A stretch of 64,000 nucleotides of DNA, taken from NCBI RefSeq assembly GCF_900106995.1, contig NZ_FNOK01000003.1, forward strand, positions 1 through 64,000. Direction: 5' to 3'. Origin of the DNA: Saccharopolyspora shandongensis (GTDB lineage Bacteria; Actinomycetota; Actinomycetes; Mycobacteriales; Pseudonocardiaceae). Made by a program: the position numbers and the translations under genes. Shown here piece by piece: positions 31,179-39,294 of this stretch. The notes beneath the pieces were generated by a model. The model was not told where the DNA came from. It saw only the letters and a list, made by a program, of their open reading frames with translations, and ran no database searches. Every line of letters starts with the position of its first letter. Position 1 is the stretch's first letter.

Positions 31179-31979
31179 ATGGGTGGCGAACTCCAGTCGG
31201 CGGAGGCAGCAGGGCTTGCCGAAGAGGTAGCGAGCCTTCGCGCGCTGACTGCACGTCTGCAAGCGGAGAACAGACGGTTGCTGCGCCTGTTGGAGTTGAC
31301 GCCTGCCCGGGCGTCCCCGCCTGGGCCTGTTCAGACGGGCTTCTTCGAAGCCCGGCCCGGTCCGGTCGATCGGCAGTCGGCACCAGAAGTGAAGGTCGAC
31401 TTCTTCGGCGCGCTGTTCGCTGCCCGCACGGATATCTATGCGGTGCGGTGGGAGAATACGCGCACTGGCAAGGCGGGCTGGCTGCCAGCGGTGCGCGGCG
31501 GGTGGCGTAAGGGTATGCGCCACGAGGATCGGGATTACCTGCCGCTGACCCGGGAGGTTGTGCGGGCCCACCTATCCGGCGAGATGCACATCGGGTTGTA
31601 TCCGCTACTGGACGGCGATCGGTGCTGCTGGCTAGCGGCTGACTTCGATGGGCAGGCAGCAACGCTGGACGCATTGGCTTATCTGAAGGCCGCGCGGGCT
31701 TGCGCAGTACCCGCCGCTTTGGAAGTGTCGCGGTCAGGGGTCGGCGCGCATGTGTGGATGTTCTTCGCCGCACCCGTACCAGCTGAGACGGCCCGTCGAC
31801 TTGGCACGGCGTTGCTGCGGGAGGCTATGGCGCTGCGCGGGCATATGGATCTGGCCAGTTACGACAGGCTGTTCCCCGCGTAGGATGTGCTACCGGCCGA
31901 CGACTTGCGCGGTCACGACCTGGGTGTGCTGGTCGCCCCGCCTGGCGCGAGCAAGACCGTAATCGCCTGCGCGGCGTAG
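31179..31979 (+). pseudogene. broken TOTE-type primase-helicase (AEP domain fused to a helicase fragment)
   Basis: The first 235 codons encode a TOTE conflict-system archaeo-eukaryotic primase domain: an N-terminal coiled coil (EEVASLRALTARLQAENRRL), FFGALFAARTDIYAVRWEN, the catalytic LAADFDG (D-x-D type), SRSGVGAHVWMFF and SYDRLFP. A TAG stop at 31881 then replaces the Gln expected in FP-x-QD. Thirty-one codons follow in the same frame, with GHDLGVLVAPPGASKTVIAC. This is the P-loop of the superfamily-2 helicase of these proteins, but the joining region is deleted and GKT is altered to SKT. Full-length members exceed 800 residues. The gene is therefore a deletion remnant of an anti-invader or transposon-linked replication system. 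Confidence 0.8.
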
Positions 31980-32378
31980 ACCCCACCCTCGGTCGACTTC
32001 GCCAGACATTGTTGAGCCAGGAGATGGGTCGCTCGTGGGTGCGTTTTCTCAGGTCTTCAGAGGCTGTTCAGCTCAGCGCTGACGGCTGATCTTGTGTGGC
32101 TGGCGCGGTCACGCATACCTCGCAGGCTCTAGCTGGAGGGCAAACCCACGTCTCAGACTGGCCCGACGTCTAAGCGATCTTCCGCGTCGGGATCACCACC
32201 AACTGAACTGCTCCCCGGAAGTTGGACTGAGAAATTCAGTTCCAGCGTCCGGGGAGTAGTCGTATGGATGGGCGTAGTTCGTTGTCTGAGGCGCAACGTG
32301 ATGACGACGCCCGCTTCGTGGGGTATCCGCGTGGAGTGCGTCGAGCGGGGTCGTCGATGGCGGTGGTGGTGCGTGACG
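31980..32378. other. gap between remnants, with an IS end
   Basis: No intact gene is present. The stretch holds the IS3-like end and orfA scrap described separately, and the promoter area of the oxidoreductase gene. Confidence 0.5.
32204..32320 (+). mobile_element. solo end and orfA remnant of an IS3-like element
   Basis: The sequence starts with TGAACTGCTCCCCGGAAGTT, the kind of terminal inverted repeat found on actinobacterial IS3/IS481-type elements, continues with an internal inverted copy (CAGTTCCA...CCGGGGAG), and then an ATG with SSLSEAQRD, the usual opening of such orfA proteins. The transposase frame is lost after about 12 codons. The far end of the IS is missing, so it is a dead fragment left by a deletion or recombination. 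Confidence 0.55.
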
Positions 32379-33473
32379 ATGAGTGGCGAAGTTCCCGAGG
32401 CGGGTATTACGCGTCGGCAGTTCGGGGCGTTGGGAGCGGTGGGGATCGCGGAGGCGGTCGGTGCGGCGGGGTGTTCTGCGGGGGCGCCTGGCGAGGCGCG
32501 GAAACCTGCCCCGGTGGGATTGGTACTTGGTCACGAGCAATTCCGGACGCCAGAACTGGTGTCCTTGGCCGAGCGCGCCGAACAGTCCGGCTTCGGCTAC
32601 CTCTGGGCCAGCGACCACCTGCAGCCTTGGCAGGACAACGAGGGACACTCGATGTTCGCGTGGCTGACGCTCGCGTTGGTCAGCCAGCGCACCCGGTGGA
32701 TCCCTTTCGGCACGGGCGTGACCTGCCCATTTTATCGGTACCACCCCTCGGTTGTCGCGCAGGCGTTCGCCTCGCTGGCGCTGCTCGCGCCAGGTCGCGT
32801 GTTCCTGGGGGTGGGCACCGGCGAAGCGGTCAACGAGCAGGCGGGCACCGGGCACTACGGTCGCTACGCAGAGCGGCGGGACCGGATGGTCGAGTCCATC
32901 GGGCTCATCCGGCAGTTGTGGACCGGACAGCGGATTTCGTTCCGCGGTCGCTACTTCCAAACCGACCAGCTCAGGCTCTACGACGTACCGGACCGGCCGC
33001 CACCGCTGTACGTGGCGGCGGGTGGGCCGAAGAGTGCCTACGTGGCAGGGCAGTACGGGGACGGCTGGATCACCGAAGCCGGCTCGGCGACCGACCCGAA
33101 ACTGCGTGCGGCCTTCGCTGACGGTGCGCGCGCGGCCGGGAAGGATTCGGACGCCATGCCCAAGTGGGCCGAGCTGTTCGCGGTCGTCGGCGACCAGGGC
33201 GTGATCGACCGCGCGGCGGAGAAGTGGCGGTTCGTCGCCGCTGGCGGCATCGACCAGCCGAACCCGGTCGCGATCCAGCAGGCGGCCCAGCGCGTCCAGC
33301 TGAGCGCCGTCACCGCGAACTGGGCCACCGGCACCGACCCAGCTGCGCACGTCGGAGCGGTCCAGCGGCTGGTCGACGCGGGCGTGACGCCGTTTCTGCG
33401 CTTCCCACAGGACGATCCGGCGCAGGCCGTCGAGTTCTACGGCGCGCAAGTGCTGCCGAAGCTGAGGAGCTGA
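32379..33473 (+). CDS. Tat-exported lipoprotein, LLM-class F420-dependent oxidoreductase
   Basis: A 364-residue member of the luciferase-like (F420-dependent) oxidoreductases. Its N-terminus has a twin-arginine signal ITRRQFGALGAVG and a lipobox-like AAGC, so it should cross the membrane folded with its cofactor and be lipid-anchored outside. The barrel motifs LGHEQFRTPELVSLAERAEQ, FGYLWASDH, GVGTGEAVNEQ and AAGGPKSAYVAG follow, as in the F420-dependent hydroxymycolic acid dehydrogenase group. ATG 32379 is taken as start; GTG 32373 is an alternative. The substrate is unknown. Exported F420 enzymes are a small group, and this one is cargo of the mobile element. Confidence 0.83.
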   Translation: MSGEVPEAGITRRQFGALGAVGIAEAVGAAGCSAGAPGEARKPAPVGLVLGHEQFRTPELVSLAERAEQSGFGYLWASDHLQPWQDNEGHSMFAWLTLALVSQRTRWIPFGTGVTCPFYRYHPSVVAQAFASLALLAPGRVFLGVGTGEAVNEQAGTGHYGRYAERRDRMVESIGLIRQLWTGQRISFRGRYFQTDQLRLYDVPDRPPPLYVAAGGPKSAYVAGQYGDGWITEAGSATDPKLRAAFADGARAAGKDSDAMPKWAELFAVVGDQGVIDRAAEKWRFVAAGGIDQPNPVAIQQAAQRVQLSAVTANWATGTDPAAHVGAVQRLVDAGVTPFLRFPQDDPAQAVEFYGAQVLPKLRS

Positions 33474-33951
33474 CACCACTGACCGCGAGCCAGGTGCAAC
33501 AGCCGCTGCCTGAGCGCAACCACGCCGCCGCCGGGGAACGAAAATCCATAATGGACGATCTCGCTCAGAAGAGTGCGCGGATGCGGATCGGTCGCGTGGG
33601 AGCACTCGCACAGCAGTTCATCATGTTGCGGACGTTCTTCACGGATCTGCTGGCGTCCTACCAAGCCTGACATGGACCGTTGAAGCATCACCACAACGAC
33701 CAGAGCTCTCCGCGCTCTTTGCGCGACAGTCCACGCCAATGCACGCCAGACGCTGGCTCCTGGATCAGGAGCCAGCGTTCTCCAGTCCGATCAGGCAGTC
33801 CGCCGACCCCACGAAACTCAAGCTCGACGCGACCGACCCGCGCTGCATGACGAGGTCTCGATACGACAGACCAGCCTCCGGGAGTTGGTCGAAGTAGCAG
33901 AGCCGTTCAGTTTCTTGCGATCGGGATTGGCTGGGCCGCGCGGCGCGCGGC
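33474..33951. other. 478-bp gap with a terminator and no firm gene
   Basis: A 39-codon frame at 33551-33670 (ending RTFFTDLLASYQA) has a natural-looking composition but no clear ribosome binding site, so it is left as a possibility. A perfect hairpin at 33750-33778 is listed separately. From 33836 a stretch with GGTCTCGATACGACAGACCA resembles intergenic repeats common in actinobacteria. Confidence 0.45.
33750..33778. terminator. bidirectional terminator-like hairpin
   Basis: Perfect 13-bp arms ACGCTGGCTCCTG and CAGGAGCCAGCGT enclose a 3-nt loop, followed by TCTCC. It lies between the convergent oxidoreductase and anti-sigma genes. Confidence 0.6.
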
Positions 33952-34788
33952 TCAGCCCTCCGGGGTAGGCGGGGCGGTCGGGTGTGTGGGGGGGCTCGGC
34001 GTGTTCGACAGGTGTTCGTTGTCGTCGATTCGCGCTGTCAGCGAGGCGTACGCTGCCCTCAGGTCGGACAGCCCGTGCTCGTCGTCGACGCCCCGCATCT
34101 GCTCCTGCGCGGAGCGCAGCGCTGCCTCGGCGGCGTTGCGGTTGCCGTTCTCGATCGCGCCCTCGGCGGTGTTCAGGTCCTCGCGGGCCGAGCTCGCGGC
34201 CTGCACCGCGCGGGTGTGGTCGGCGTAGAGAACCTGGGCCACGCCCCACAGCATGTCGCCGGGCTGCGCATCGCGAGCGGCCATGCCGACACCGGTGAAG
34301 GAGATCATCAGAACGGCGGCGGCGGTGGCCACCGGAACCAGATGACGGCGACCACGCCTGCGCTGCGGGCGGTTTCCCGCGACGATCGCGGTGACCGCGG
34401 CGTCAGTGTCGACCAGATCGCCGATCGGCACCGCGTCGGCATCCTGCCGCCAGGCGACCAGCAGCGACTCCAGGCTCGGACGCGTGGACTCGGTCGGCAT
34501 GGACACATCGGGGTTGGTCCCACCGAGAGCGTCGAGTAATGCGTCGTCATCCTGCAGTGCGGTCAGGTCGACCGTAGGTGCGGAGTTTCGAGTTTCGCGG
34601 GCCTTGTCATCGTGGAAGATTCGGTCGATGACCTCGGCTGGGTCTATCGACGTCATTGTGGCGGTGGCATCCAGGTGCCGACCGGCGGCGGACAAGAGCC
34701 GGTCGATGTCGGCATCTCCGGTCACTACGGGAATTTCAGGCCCGGCCGCCGAGGCAGGGCTCGCCATCCGGTCGTCGTCGGTGGTCAT
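33952..34788 (-). CDS. anti-sigma factor, RsdA-like
   Basis: This 278-residue protein has a cytoplasmic N-terminal part (1-145), one membrane helix (149-170, LVPVATAAAVLMISFTGVGM) and an extracytoplasmic tail. The sequence directly after the helix, ARDAQPGDMLWGVAQVLYAD, is the hallmark of actinobacterial anti-sigma-D (RsdA) proteins, and the N-terminal DIDRLLSAAGRHLD resembles their sigma-binding segment. It begins in a 4-nt overlap with the sigma gene, the usual sigma/anti-sigma coupling. It should sequester that sigma factor until a signal leads to regulated proteolysis. Confidence 0.83.
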   Translation of the reverse strand: MTTDDDRMASPASAAGPEIPVVTGDADIDRLLSAAGRHLDATATMTSIDPAEVIDRIFHDDKARETRNSAPTVDLTALQDDDALLDALGGTNPDVSMPTESTRPSLESLLVAWRQDADAVPIGDLVDTDAAVTAIVAGNRPQRRRGRRHLVPVATAAAVLMISFTGVGMAARDAQPGDMLWGVAQVLYADHTRAVQAASSAREDLNTAEGAIENGNRNAAEAALRSAQEQMRGVDDEHGLSDLRAAYASLTARIDDNEHLSNTPSPPTHPTAPPTPEG

Positions 34789-35375
34789 CGCGCACCTCCA
34801 GTCGGGTTCCTGACGCGCCCGATGCCCAGTTCAGCGAGCACGTCAGGGCCAATGGATCGGCGGAGCTTCTCCCGGGCTCGGTGAAGCTTTGTCGTAACGT
34901 TGGTGGCGGTCAGGCCAAGTTGAGCGGCGATCTGGCCACGCGGCACACACGCGATCGCAAGGTCAAGGATCAACCGCTCCTCATCCGACAGTTCTGCCAT
35001 CGCGTCGGCGAGAACACGCAAGGCGCTACGCGCTAGGTGACGGTCCTCGTAGCTTGCCTCTTTTTCCTCGAGGTTCACCATGTCCAAGGGATCGTGGAGT
35101 TCGCCGGCACGGCGCCGAGATCGCTGTTCCTCCCGAGCCTTATAGCTCATCGCGACGTACACGAAGGCTAGGCGCCGTCCGCAATCCGCATTGGCCAGTT
35201 CCCTTCCCCACGCTCCCCACGCGATGCACAGGGCGTCTTGAGCGATGTCCTTCCCTGCGGCCTCCGGCAGCCCGCTAAAACCGGCGTACCGCCTCGCAAC
35301 GGACGCCAGTTCTCTGTCGTTCTCCTTCATAAACGCCTCGAAGTCACGCCGTAGGTCTTCATCGTCTACAGGCAT
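34785..35375 (-). CDS. ECF-type RNA polymerase sigma factor, SigD-like
   Basis: A 196-residue sigma-70 protein. Region 2 lies near residues 20-100 (AAGKDIAQDALCIAWGAW, where the DNA-melting helix sits). Region 4 lies near 120-180, with LSDEERLILDLAIACVPRGQ, then IAAQLGLTATNVTTKLHRAR, a clear helix-turn-helix. Together with the RsdA-like partner it resembles the SigD-RsdA pair of actinobacteria. As a mobile copy it may redirect host transcription toward the element's cargo or impose its own stress response. The start ATG overlaps the end of the upstream membrane-protein gene by 17 nt. Confidence 0.87.
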   Translation of the reverse strand: MPVDDEDLRRDFEAFMKENDRELASVARRYAGFSGLPEAAGKDIAQDALCIAWGAWGRELANADCGRRLAFVYVAMSYKAREEQRSRRRAGELHDPLDMVNLEEKEASYEDRHLARSALRVLADAMAELSDEERLILDLAIACVPRGQIAAQLGLTATNVTTKLHRAREKLRRSIGPDVLAELGIGRVRNPTGGAR

Positions 35376-35676
35376 CTCGCTCCGCCTCGGCCACTAGACC
35401 CTCGCCGAGGCGGGAATCGGGCACGCGCACGATGATGAGCGCCCGGCCACGTCGGGACTTGTCAATCAGCAGGGTTCCATCAGGGGCGGTGGAAAGGACC
35501 GACTTGTAGGTTTTTCTTCGTGATCGCTCGATGGCCAGTGCCAGCAGCATCGCCGCTGCGAGCCCTACTGGCCACGGCGCGTTGGCCAGAAAACCCATCA
35601 AGATCATGACTGGCATCCGTTCGTCGGTCGTTGTTCCGCTGTCATCTCGATATGACCGACGGAGGCCAGATGTCAC
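35359..35676 (-). CDS. small membrane protein heading the sigma operon
   Basis: The protein is 105 residues from GTG 35676, which follows GAGGGT; TTG 35700 or ATG 35616 are alternative starts. It has one hydrophobic helix (ILMGFLANAPWPVGLAAAML, about residues 24-46) and a basic cytoplasmic tail with LIDKSRRGRALIIVRV. It precedes and overlaps the sigma gene, so it is co-expressed with it. It may sense a membrane signal for the sigma/anti-sigma pair, but no known family is recognised. Confidence 0.6.
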   Translation of the reverse strand: MTSGLRRSYRDDSGTTTDERMPVMILMGFLANAPWPVGLAAAMLLALAIERSRRKTYKSVLSTAPDGTLLIDKSRRGRALIIVRVPDSRLGEGLVAEAERDACRR

Positions 35677-36163
35677 ACCCTCGACCAAAATTCGCGCCAA
35701 GAATGGCGTCTACCTGCGGGGCGGTCGGCCCCGCGCATTGCGCGGATGGTTCTACCGGACGGTCGTCGTGACAAAGTCTGGGCAGACCCGGGGCGCACCG
35801 GCCTACGCCGCGTGTGCTTGTGCGACCCGTCGGGCGAAGCGAGCCTGTCGAAGGTCCGTTTCGGCGGGTTGTGCACCGATGTTTGCGTTCTTGGACTTAG
35901 GACGTGCACGTTCAGCACACCCGGTTCTCTGCGGTCTTTGAAAAGCTGGGCGTGCAAACGATTCATTCGCGGATGGAGGATGCGGCGTCCGGCCGCTAGC
36001 CTCCGAGACCATCCAGGGCCATGTCGCGCATCTTCCGGACCTGTGTCCGGGTGCCACCGCGCCCGGGGTTGAGGCCAGCGCCCTGCTAGGCCGGTTCTTC
36101 CGGGCGGTAGCTCACCCGGTCAACCGAACATCGTCATCCGCACCCAGATGAGGAGTCGCAATC
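35677..36163. other. intergenic region between divergent genes, no gene seen
   Basis: All frames here have shadow-like composition. It should hold the promoters of the minus-strand sigma operon and of the plus-strand esterase. I see no strong repeat or hairpin. Confidence 0.45.
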
Positions 36164-37135
36164 ATGTCTGAGTACGTTCCGATGCCACCGGTGCTCGAAC
36201 CGGCCGCCGCCGAGTTCGCGGCGGCGACTGCCAAGCCGCCGTTTCTGTTCGACCTCGGCCCGGTCGACGGCCGCAAGATCGTCGACGACGTCCAGTCCAG
36301 CGACATCGCCAAGGCCGCGGTCGACGACGAATGGATCACCGTCGACGGCGGCCCGACCGGATCGGTGGAGGCCCGCATCGTCAAGCCCGCCGGGGCCACC
36401 GGTGTCCTCCCGGTGATCATCTACCTCCACGGCGCCGGTTGGGTGTTCGGCAACGCCCACACCCACGACCGGCTGGTCCGCGAACTCGCCGTCGGCGCTA
36501 ATGCGGCCGTGGTCTTCCCCGAGTATGACCTCTCCCCCGAGGCCCGCTACCCCGTCGCCATCGAGCAGAACTACACCGTCGCCCGCTGGATCGTCACCGA
36601 CGGCGCGAGCAAAGATCTGAACGCCACCCGCATCGCCGTCGCCGGCGACTCGGTGGGCGGCAACATGTCCGCTGCCCTGACGCTCATGGCAAAGGAGCGC
36701 GGCGACGTGCCGCTGGTGCAACAGGTGCTGTTCTACCCGGTCACCGACGCAGCCTTCGATACCGACTCGTACCACGAATTCGCCGAGGGCTACTTCCTGC
36801 GCCGCGACGCCATGTACTGGTTCTGGGATCAGTACACCACCGACCCCGCGCAGCGAGCGGAGATCACTGCGAGCCCGCTGCGCGCAAGCGTCGAGCAACT
36901 CAAAAACCTGCCGCCGGCGCTGGTCATCACCGGCGAGGCCGACGTGCTCCGCGACGAGGGCGAGGCATACGCCAACAAGCTGCGTCAGGCCGGCGTCCCG
37001 GTGACCGCCACGCGTTACCAGGGCATCATCCACGACTTCGTGATGCTCAACGCCCTACGCGAAACCTACGCCGCCGATGCCGCCATCAACCAAGCCACCG
37101 CCACACTGCACGCAGCCCTCCACATCACCACCTGA
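36164..37135 (+). CDS. alpha/beta hydrolase, HSL-type esterase
   Basis: This 323-residue hydrolase has the hormone-sensitive-lipase signature HGAGWVFGN (oxyanion loop, near 86-94; HGGG in most), the nucleophile elbow GDSVGGNMS (near 163-171), an acid in the GEADVLRDE region and the catalytic His in GIIHDFVML. The opening MSEYVPMPPVLEPAAAEF is typical of the subgroup that acts on short-chain esters. It is cytoplasmic. It starts with a weak upstream AGGAG. It is followed by an AraC regulator on the same strand, which may control it. The natural substrate is unknown. Confidence 0.87.
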   Translation: MSEYVPMPPVLEPAAAEFAAATAKPPFLFDLGPVDGRKIVDDVQSSDIAKAAVDDEWITVDGGPTGSVEARIVKPAGATGVLPVIIYLHGAGWVFGNAHTHDRLVRELAVGANAAVVFPEYDLSPEARYPVAIEQNYTVARWIVTDGASKDLNATRIAVAGDSVGGNMSAALTLMAKERGDVPLVQQVLFYPVTDAAFDTDSYHEFAEGYFLRRDAMYWFWDQYTTDPAQRAEITASPLRASVEQLKNLPPALVITGEADVLRDEGEAYANKLRQAGVPVTATRYQGIIHDFVMLNALRETYAADAAINQATATLHAALHITT

Positions 37136-37273
37136 CCCAAGCTGGGTGACTCTGCCGAGACCCGGAGCGCGCACAGAGTATCGCTCTGTGCGCCGCGCGC
37201 CCGTAGGGTTTCGGTCGAAGCTGGGAGGCATCCGCAGCAGCTGCCGACTGCTGCGCCTAATGGAGACTGGCAC

Positions 37274-38287
37274 ATGAAAATCCTCTTCGACGCTGGGCAA
37301 TTCGCCCCGAAGGATCGCGCCGCGGCTTTCGAGGCCGCGTTCGCCAGTGCCGTATCACCAACCCGGGTCCGGTTCCTCACCGAGCACCCGGCGTCCATTC
37401 AAGCCCGTGTATCTGGGACCCAACTCCACCGCAATGTCACGCTGGTACATACCGTCCACACCAGTGCCGTGCACGAACGTGCCGAGGAACACCGGAACCG
37501 GACCGGACCAGACCGGATCGCGTTCGTCCTGTTCGACGGTGCGCCCGGCTACTACGAGCACCACGGTTACCACCGACCGTTGCGTCGCGGCAATCTCTTC
37601 CTCACGGATCTGAACGCTGCATTCAATTACAGCTGTCAGGGCACCGGCACGGGCTTTAGCATCCAGGTCGAGCGTTCCCAACTGGAAGCGAGCGTGGAGA
37701 CCATCCGTTCGGCCGACCACCGTCTCGCGACCAGCCCCCTGTACGGCGTGGTCCACGATCACCTGGCTTCCCTGGCCACCTACGCCCCGCTGCTGACCAG
37801 CCACCAGGCCCGTGAGGCCACCGCTGAAGCGACCGTCACCCTGCTGAAGGGACTGGTGGCCAGCACATCACAGGACGACTACCAACGCCGCGCCGCTGTC
37901 CACGACCATCTCCTGGGCCGGGTCACGCTCTACGTGCGCATGCACGCCGCCGACCCGGACATCAACCCTGACCAGATCGCTGCAGCTCACGCAATTTCGG
38001 TCCGCAAGCTGTTCCAGCTGTGGCAGTCCCAACCGCTTTCCCTCAACGAAACAATCATGCAGCTGCGACTAGAAATCGCTCAGCGACGCCTGCTCGCGCA
38101 GCCGAACCTCACCATCGCCGCGGTGGCCCGCGCCTGCGGGTTCGTCGACGCATCGCACTTCTCCCGCCGTTTCCGCAACGCCCTGGGCTGCACGCCAACC
38201 GACTGGCGTGCCTTGCACCGCAAGCATCCCCCGTCGCGGGCGAAAGCGGCTTCAGACTGGACGGGAAACACCAAATCCCCGCGTTAG
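37274..38287 (+). CDS. AraC-family transcriptional regulator
   Basis: A 337-residue regulator. The N-terminal two thirds form an AraC-binding-like domain (pattern ...[20 protein letters not shown] near the start, [17 protein letters not shown] in the middle). The last 100 residues hold the two AraC helix-turn-helix units, with [19 protein letters not shown], then [20 protein letters not shown], then [15 protein letters not shown], the classical C-terminal signature. It lies 138 bp downstream of the esterase on the same strand. A role in controlling that gene is likely but inferred. Confidence 0.9.
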   Translation: MKILFDAGQFAPKDRAAAFEAAFASAVSPTRVRFLTEHPASIQARVSGTQLHRNVTLVHTVHTSAVHERAEEHRNRTGPDRIAFVLFDGAPGYYEHHGYHRPLRRGNLFLTDLNAAFNYSCQGTGTGFSIQVERSQLEASVETIRSADHRLATSPLYGVVHDHLASLATYAPLLTSHQAREATAEATVTLLKGLVASTSQDDYQRRAAVHDHLLGRVTLYVRMHAADPDINPDQIAAAHAISVRKLFQLWQSQPLSLNETIMQLRLEIAQRRLLAQPNLTIAAVARACGFVDASHFSRRFRNALGCTPTDWRALHRKHPPSRAKAASDWTGNTKSPR

Positions 38288-38690
38288 ACGCGGCGGCATT
38301 GGAGACCGCGCACCGGATCGGCATCGTGCACCGCGACGTCAAACCGGGCAACGTGCTGGTCGGCGAGCTCGGGGAGATCAAGCTGGGCGACTTCGGCATT
38401 GCCCGCAACGGTGTCGACCCCACCCTCACCCGCAGCGGCTATCTGATGGGTACACCCGCGTACCTCGCACCGGAGGTCGCCGGGGGCCCCGGCCACGCCG
38501 TCGGCGGATCTGTGGAGCCTCGGGATGACGCTGTTCGGCGCTGCTGAAGGACATCTGCCGTACGACAACAGCAATCCGCTGGTGGTCCTCAGCATGATCG
38601 TCAACGGGGAGGTACCGCGGCATCAGCAGACCGGGCCGGTCGGTGAGGCGATCAGAGTGGTGATCGACTTGGCGCCCGCGTACCAGGCCA
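38279..38690 (+). pseudogene. Ser/Thr protein kinase fragment with frameshift
   Basis: The visible part covers the C-terminal half of a Hanks-type kinase: [20 protein letters not shown] (catalytic loop), LGDFGIARN (DFG motif), [10 protein letters not shown] (APE motif). After a frameshift near 38505 it continues with [20 protein letters not shown] and IVNGEVPRHQ. The ATP-binding N-terminus is absent, and the fragment begins at the very end of the AraC gene, so a deletion fused them. No membrane or PASTA segment follows. It is a dead remnant. Confidence 0.8.
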
Positions 38691-38800
38691 CAGCGGGTGG
38701 TGGCCGACAACGAGGTTCCGCACCGTGACCGGGCCTCGGGACTTTATGCGGCGAGGGCGTGTTGTTCACGCGTAGCCGACGTGTCGAGTGTGGACGCAAG

Positions 38801-38938
38801 TCAACGAACGTGGCCGCGGACGTCTTCCAGGAGCGCCTGCTGGAGTTCGTCAGTGTCGATGTCGAAACCGGCCAGCAGCGAGAGCATCAGGGGGTCGGCT
38901 TCCGCGAGCAGTGCGGCAACGGGGTGGTTGGTTCCCAT
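38801..38938 (-). CDS. possible 45-residue small protein
   Basis: The frame reads MGTNHPVAALLAEADPLMLS, then LLAGFDIDTDELQQALLEDV, ending in RGHVR. The composition is helical and natural, unlike neighbouring shadows. There is no convincing ribosome binding site. It may be the tail of a lost gene or a genuine small protein of the element end. No family is recognised. Confidence 0.3.
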   Translation of the reverse strand: MGTNHPVAALLAEADPLMLSLLAGFDIDTDELQQALLEDVRGHVR

Positions 38939-39204
38939 GGTTCATGTAAATGCTGTTCGACTCGCACCGGGGGCACGAACGCACACCGGAGTGTGCGCGG
39001 CCTGCGTCATCGCGGTTGACGCTGGCCATAGGTTCGAGTCTGGGTGCGGTACAGCCTGCGATGGTTTGGCGGGAGCACGGCGGGGAGCAAATGGGGAGCA
39101 GCACTGTGCGTTGAACGGCTGTGAACGGACTTCAACTGACTTGAACGTACCCACACTGACCCACAGAAGTGTATTTTCGCAGGTCAGCGTGGTGTTTCGT
39201 GTTC
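38939..39204. other. element end, no gene
   Basis: The last 266 bp before the right attachment repeat contain only short frames of shadow-like composition. The rare codons and GC dip near 39120-39200 are typical of element ends. Confidence 0.4.
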
Positions 39205-39249
39205 CGTTCACACCGAAGAGGTCACTGGTTCGATCCCAGTATCGCCCAC
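39205..39249 (+). repeat. attR, 45-bp direct repeat (tRNA-Val 3' fragment)
   Basis: Exact copy of 23461-23505, starting inside the anticodon loop. It lacks the 5' half of a tRNA, so it is not a tRNA gene. It marks the far end of the element. Confidence 0.95.
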
Positions 39250-39259
39250 GCGTTCATAG

Positions 39260-39294
39260 GTGAACCCTGTCTGCCATTGGCAGACAGGGTTCAC
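39260..39294 (+). terminator. hairpin just outside the element, probable original tRNA-Val terminator
   Basis: Perfect 17-bp arms, GTGAACCCTGTCTGCCA and its reverse complement, enclose a 1-nt loop, followed by TTGTATTTTG. It lies 11 bp past the right repeat, where the terminator of an uninterrupted tRNA-Val(CAC) would be. Confidence 0.75.

Larger units (their letters stand above)
23461..39249. mobile_element. 15.8-kb integrated element in tRNA-Val(CAC)
   Basis: The element is bounded by a perfect 45-bp direct repeat covering the anticodon loop to the 3' end of tRNA-Val(CAC). A tyrosine integrase begins 17 bp inside the left repeat and an excisionase lies behind it. No conjugation genes remain, so the element is either a mobilisable or decayed integrative element carrying cargo genes, including an NB-ARC STAND operon, regulators and several broken genes. 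Chromosomal sequence resumes at 39250 with a hairpin that probably was the original tRNA terminator. Confidence 0.92.

Noticed and set aside
33551-33670. 39-codon open frame after the Tat oxidoreductase
   Set aside because: No ribosome binding site and too short to judge; kept only as a note in the gap description.
39205-39249. Second tRNA-Val gene
   Set aside because: Only the 3' part is present and no acceptor 5' strand or D-arm precedes it; it is an attachment repeat.
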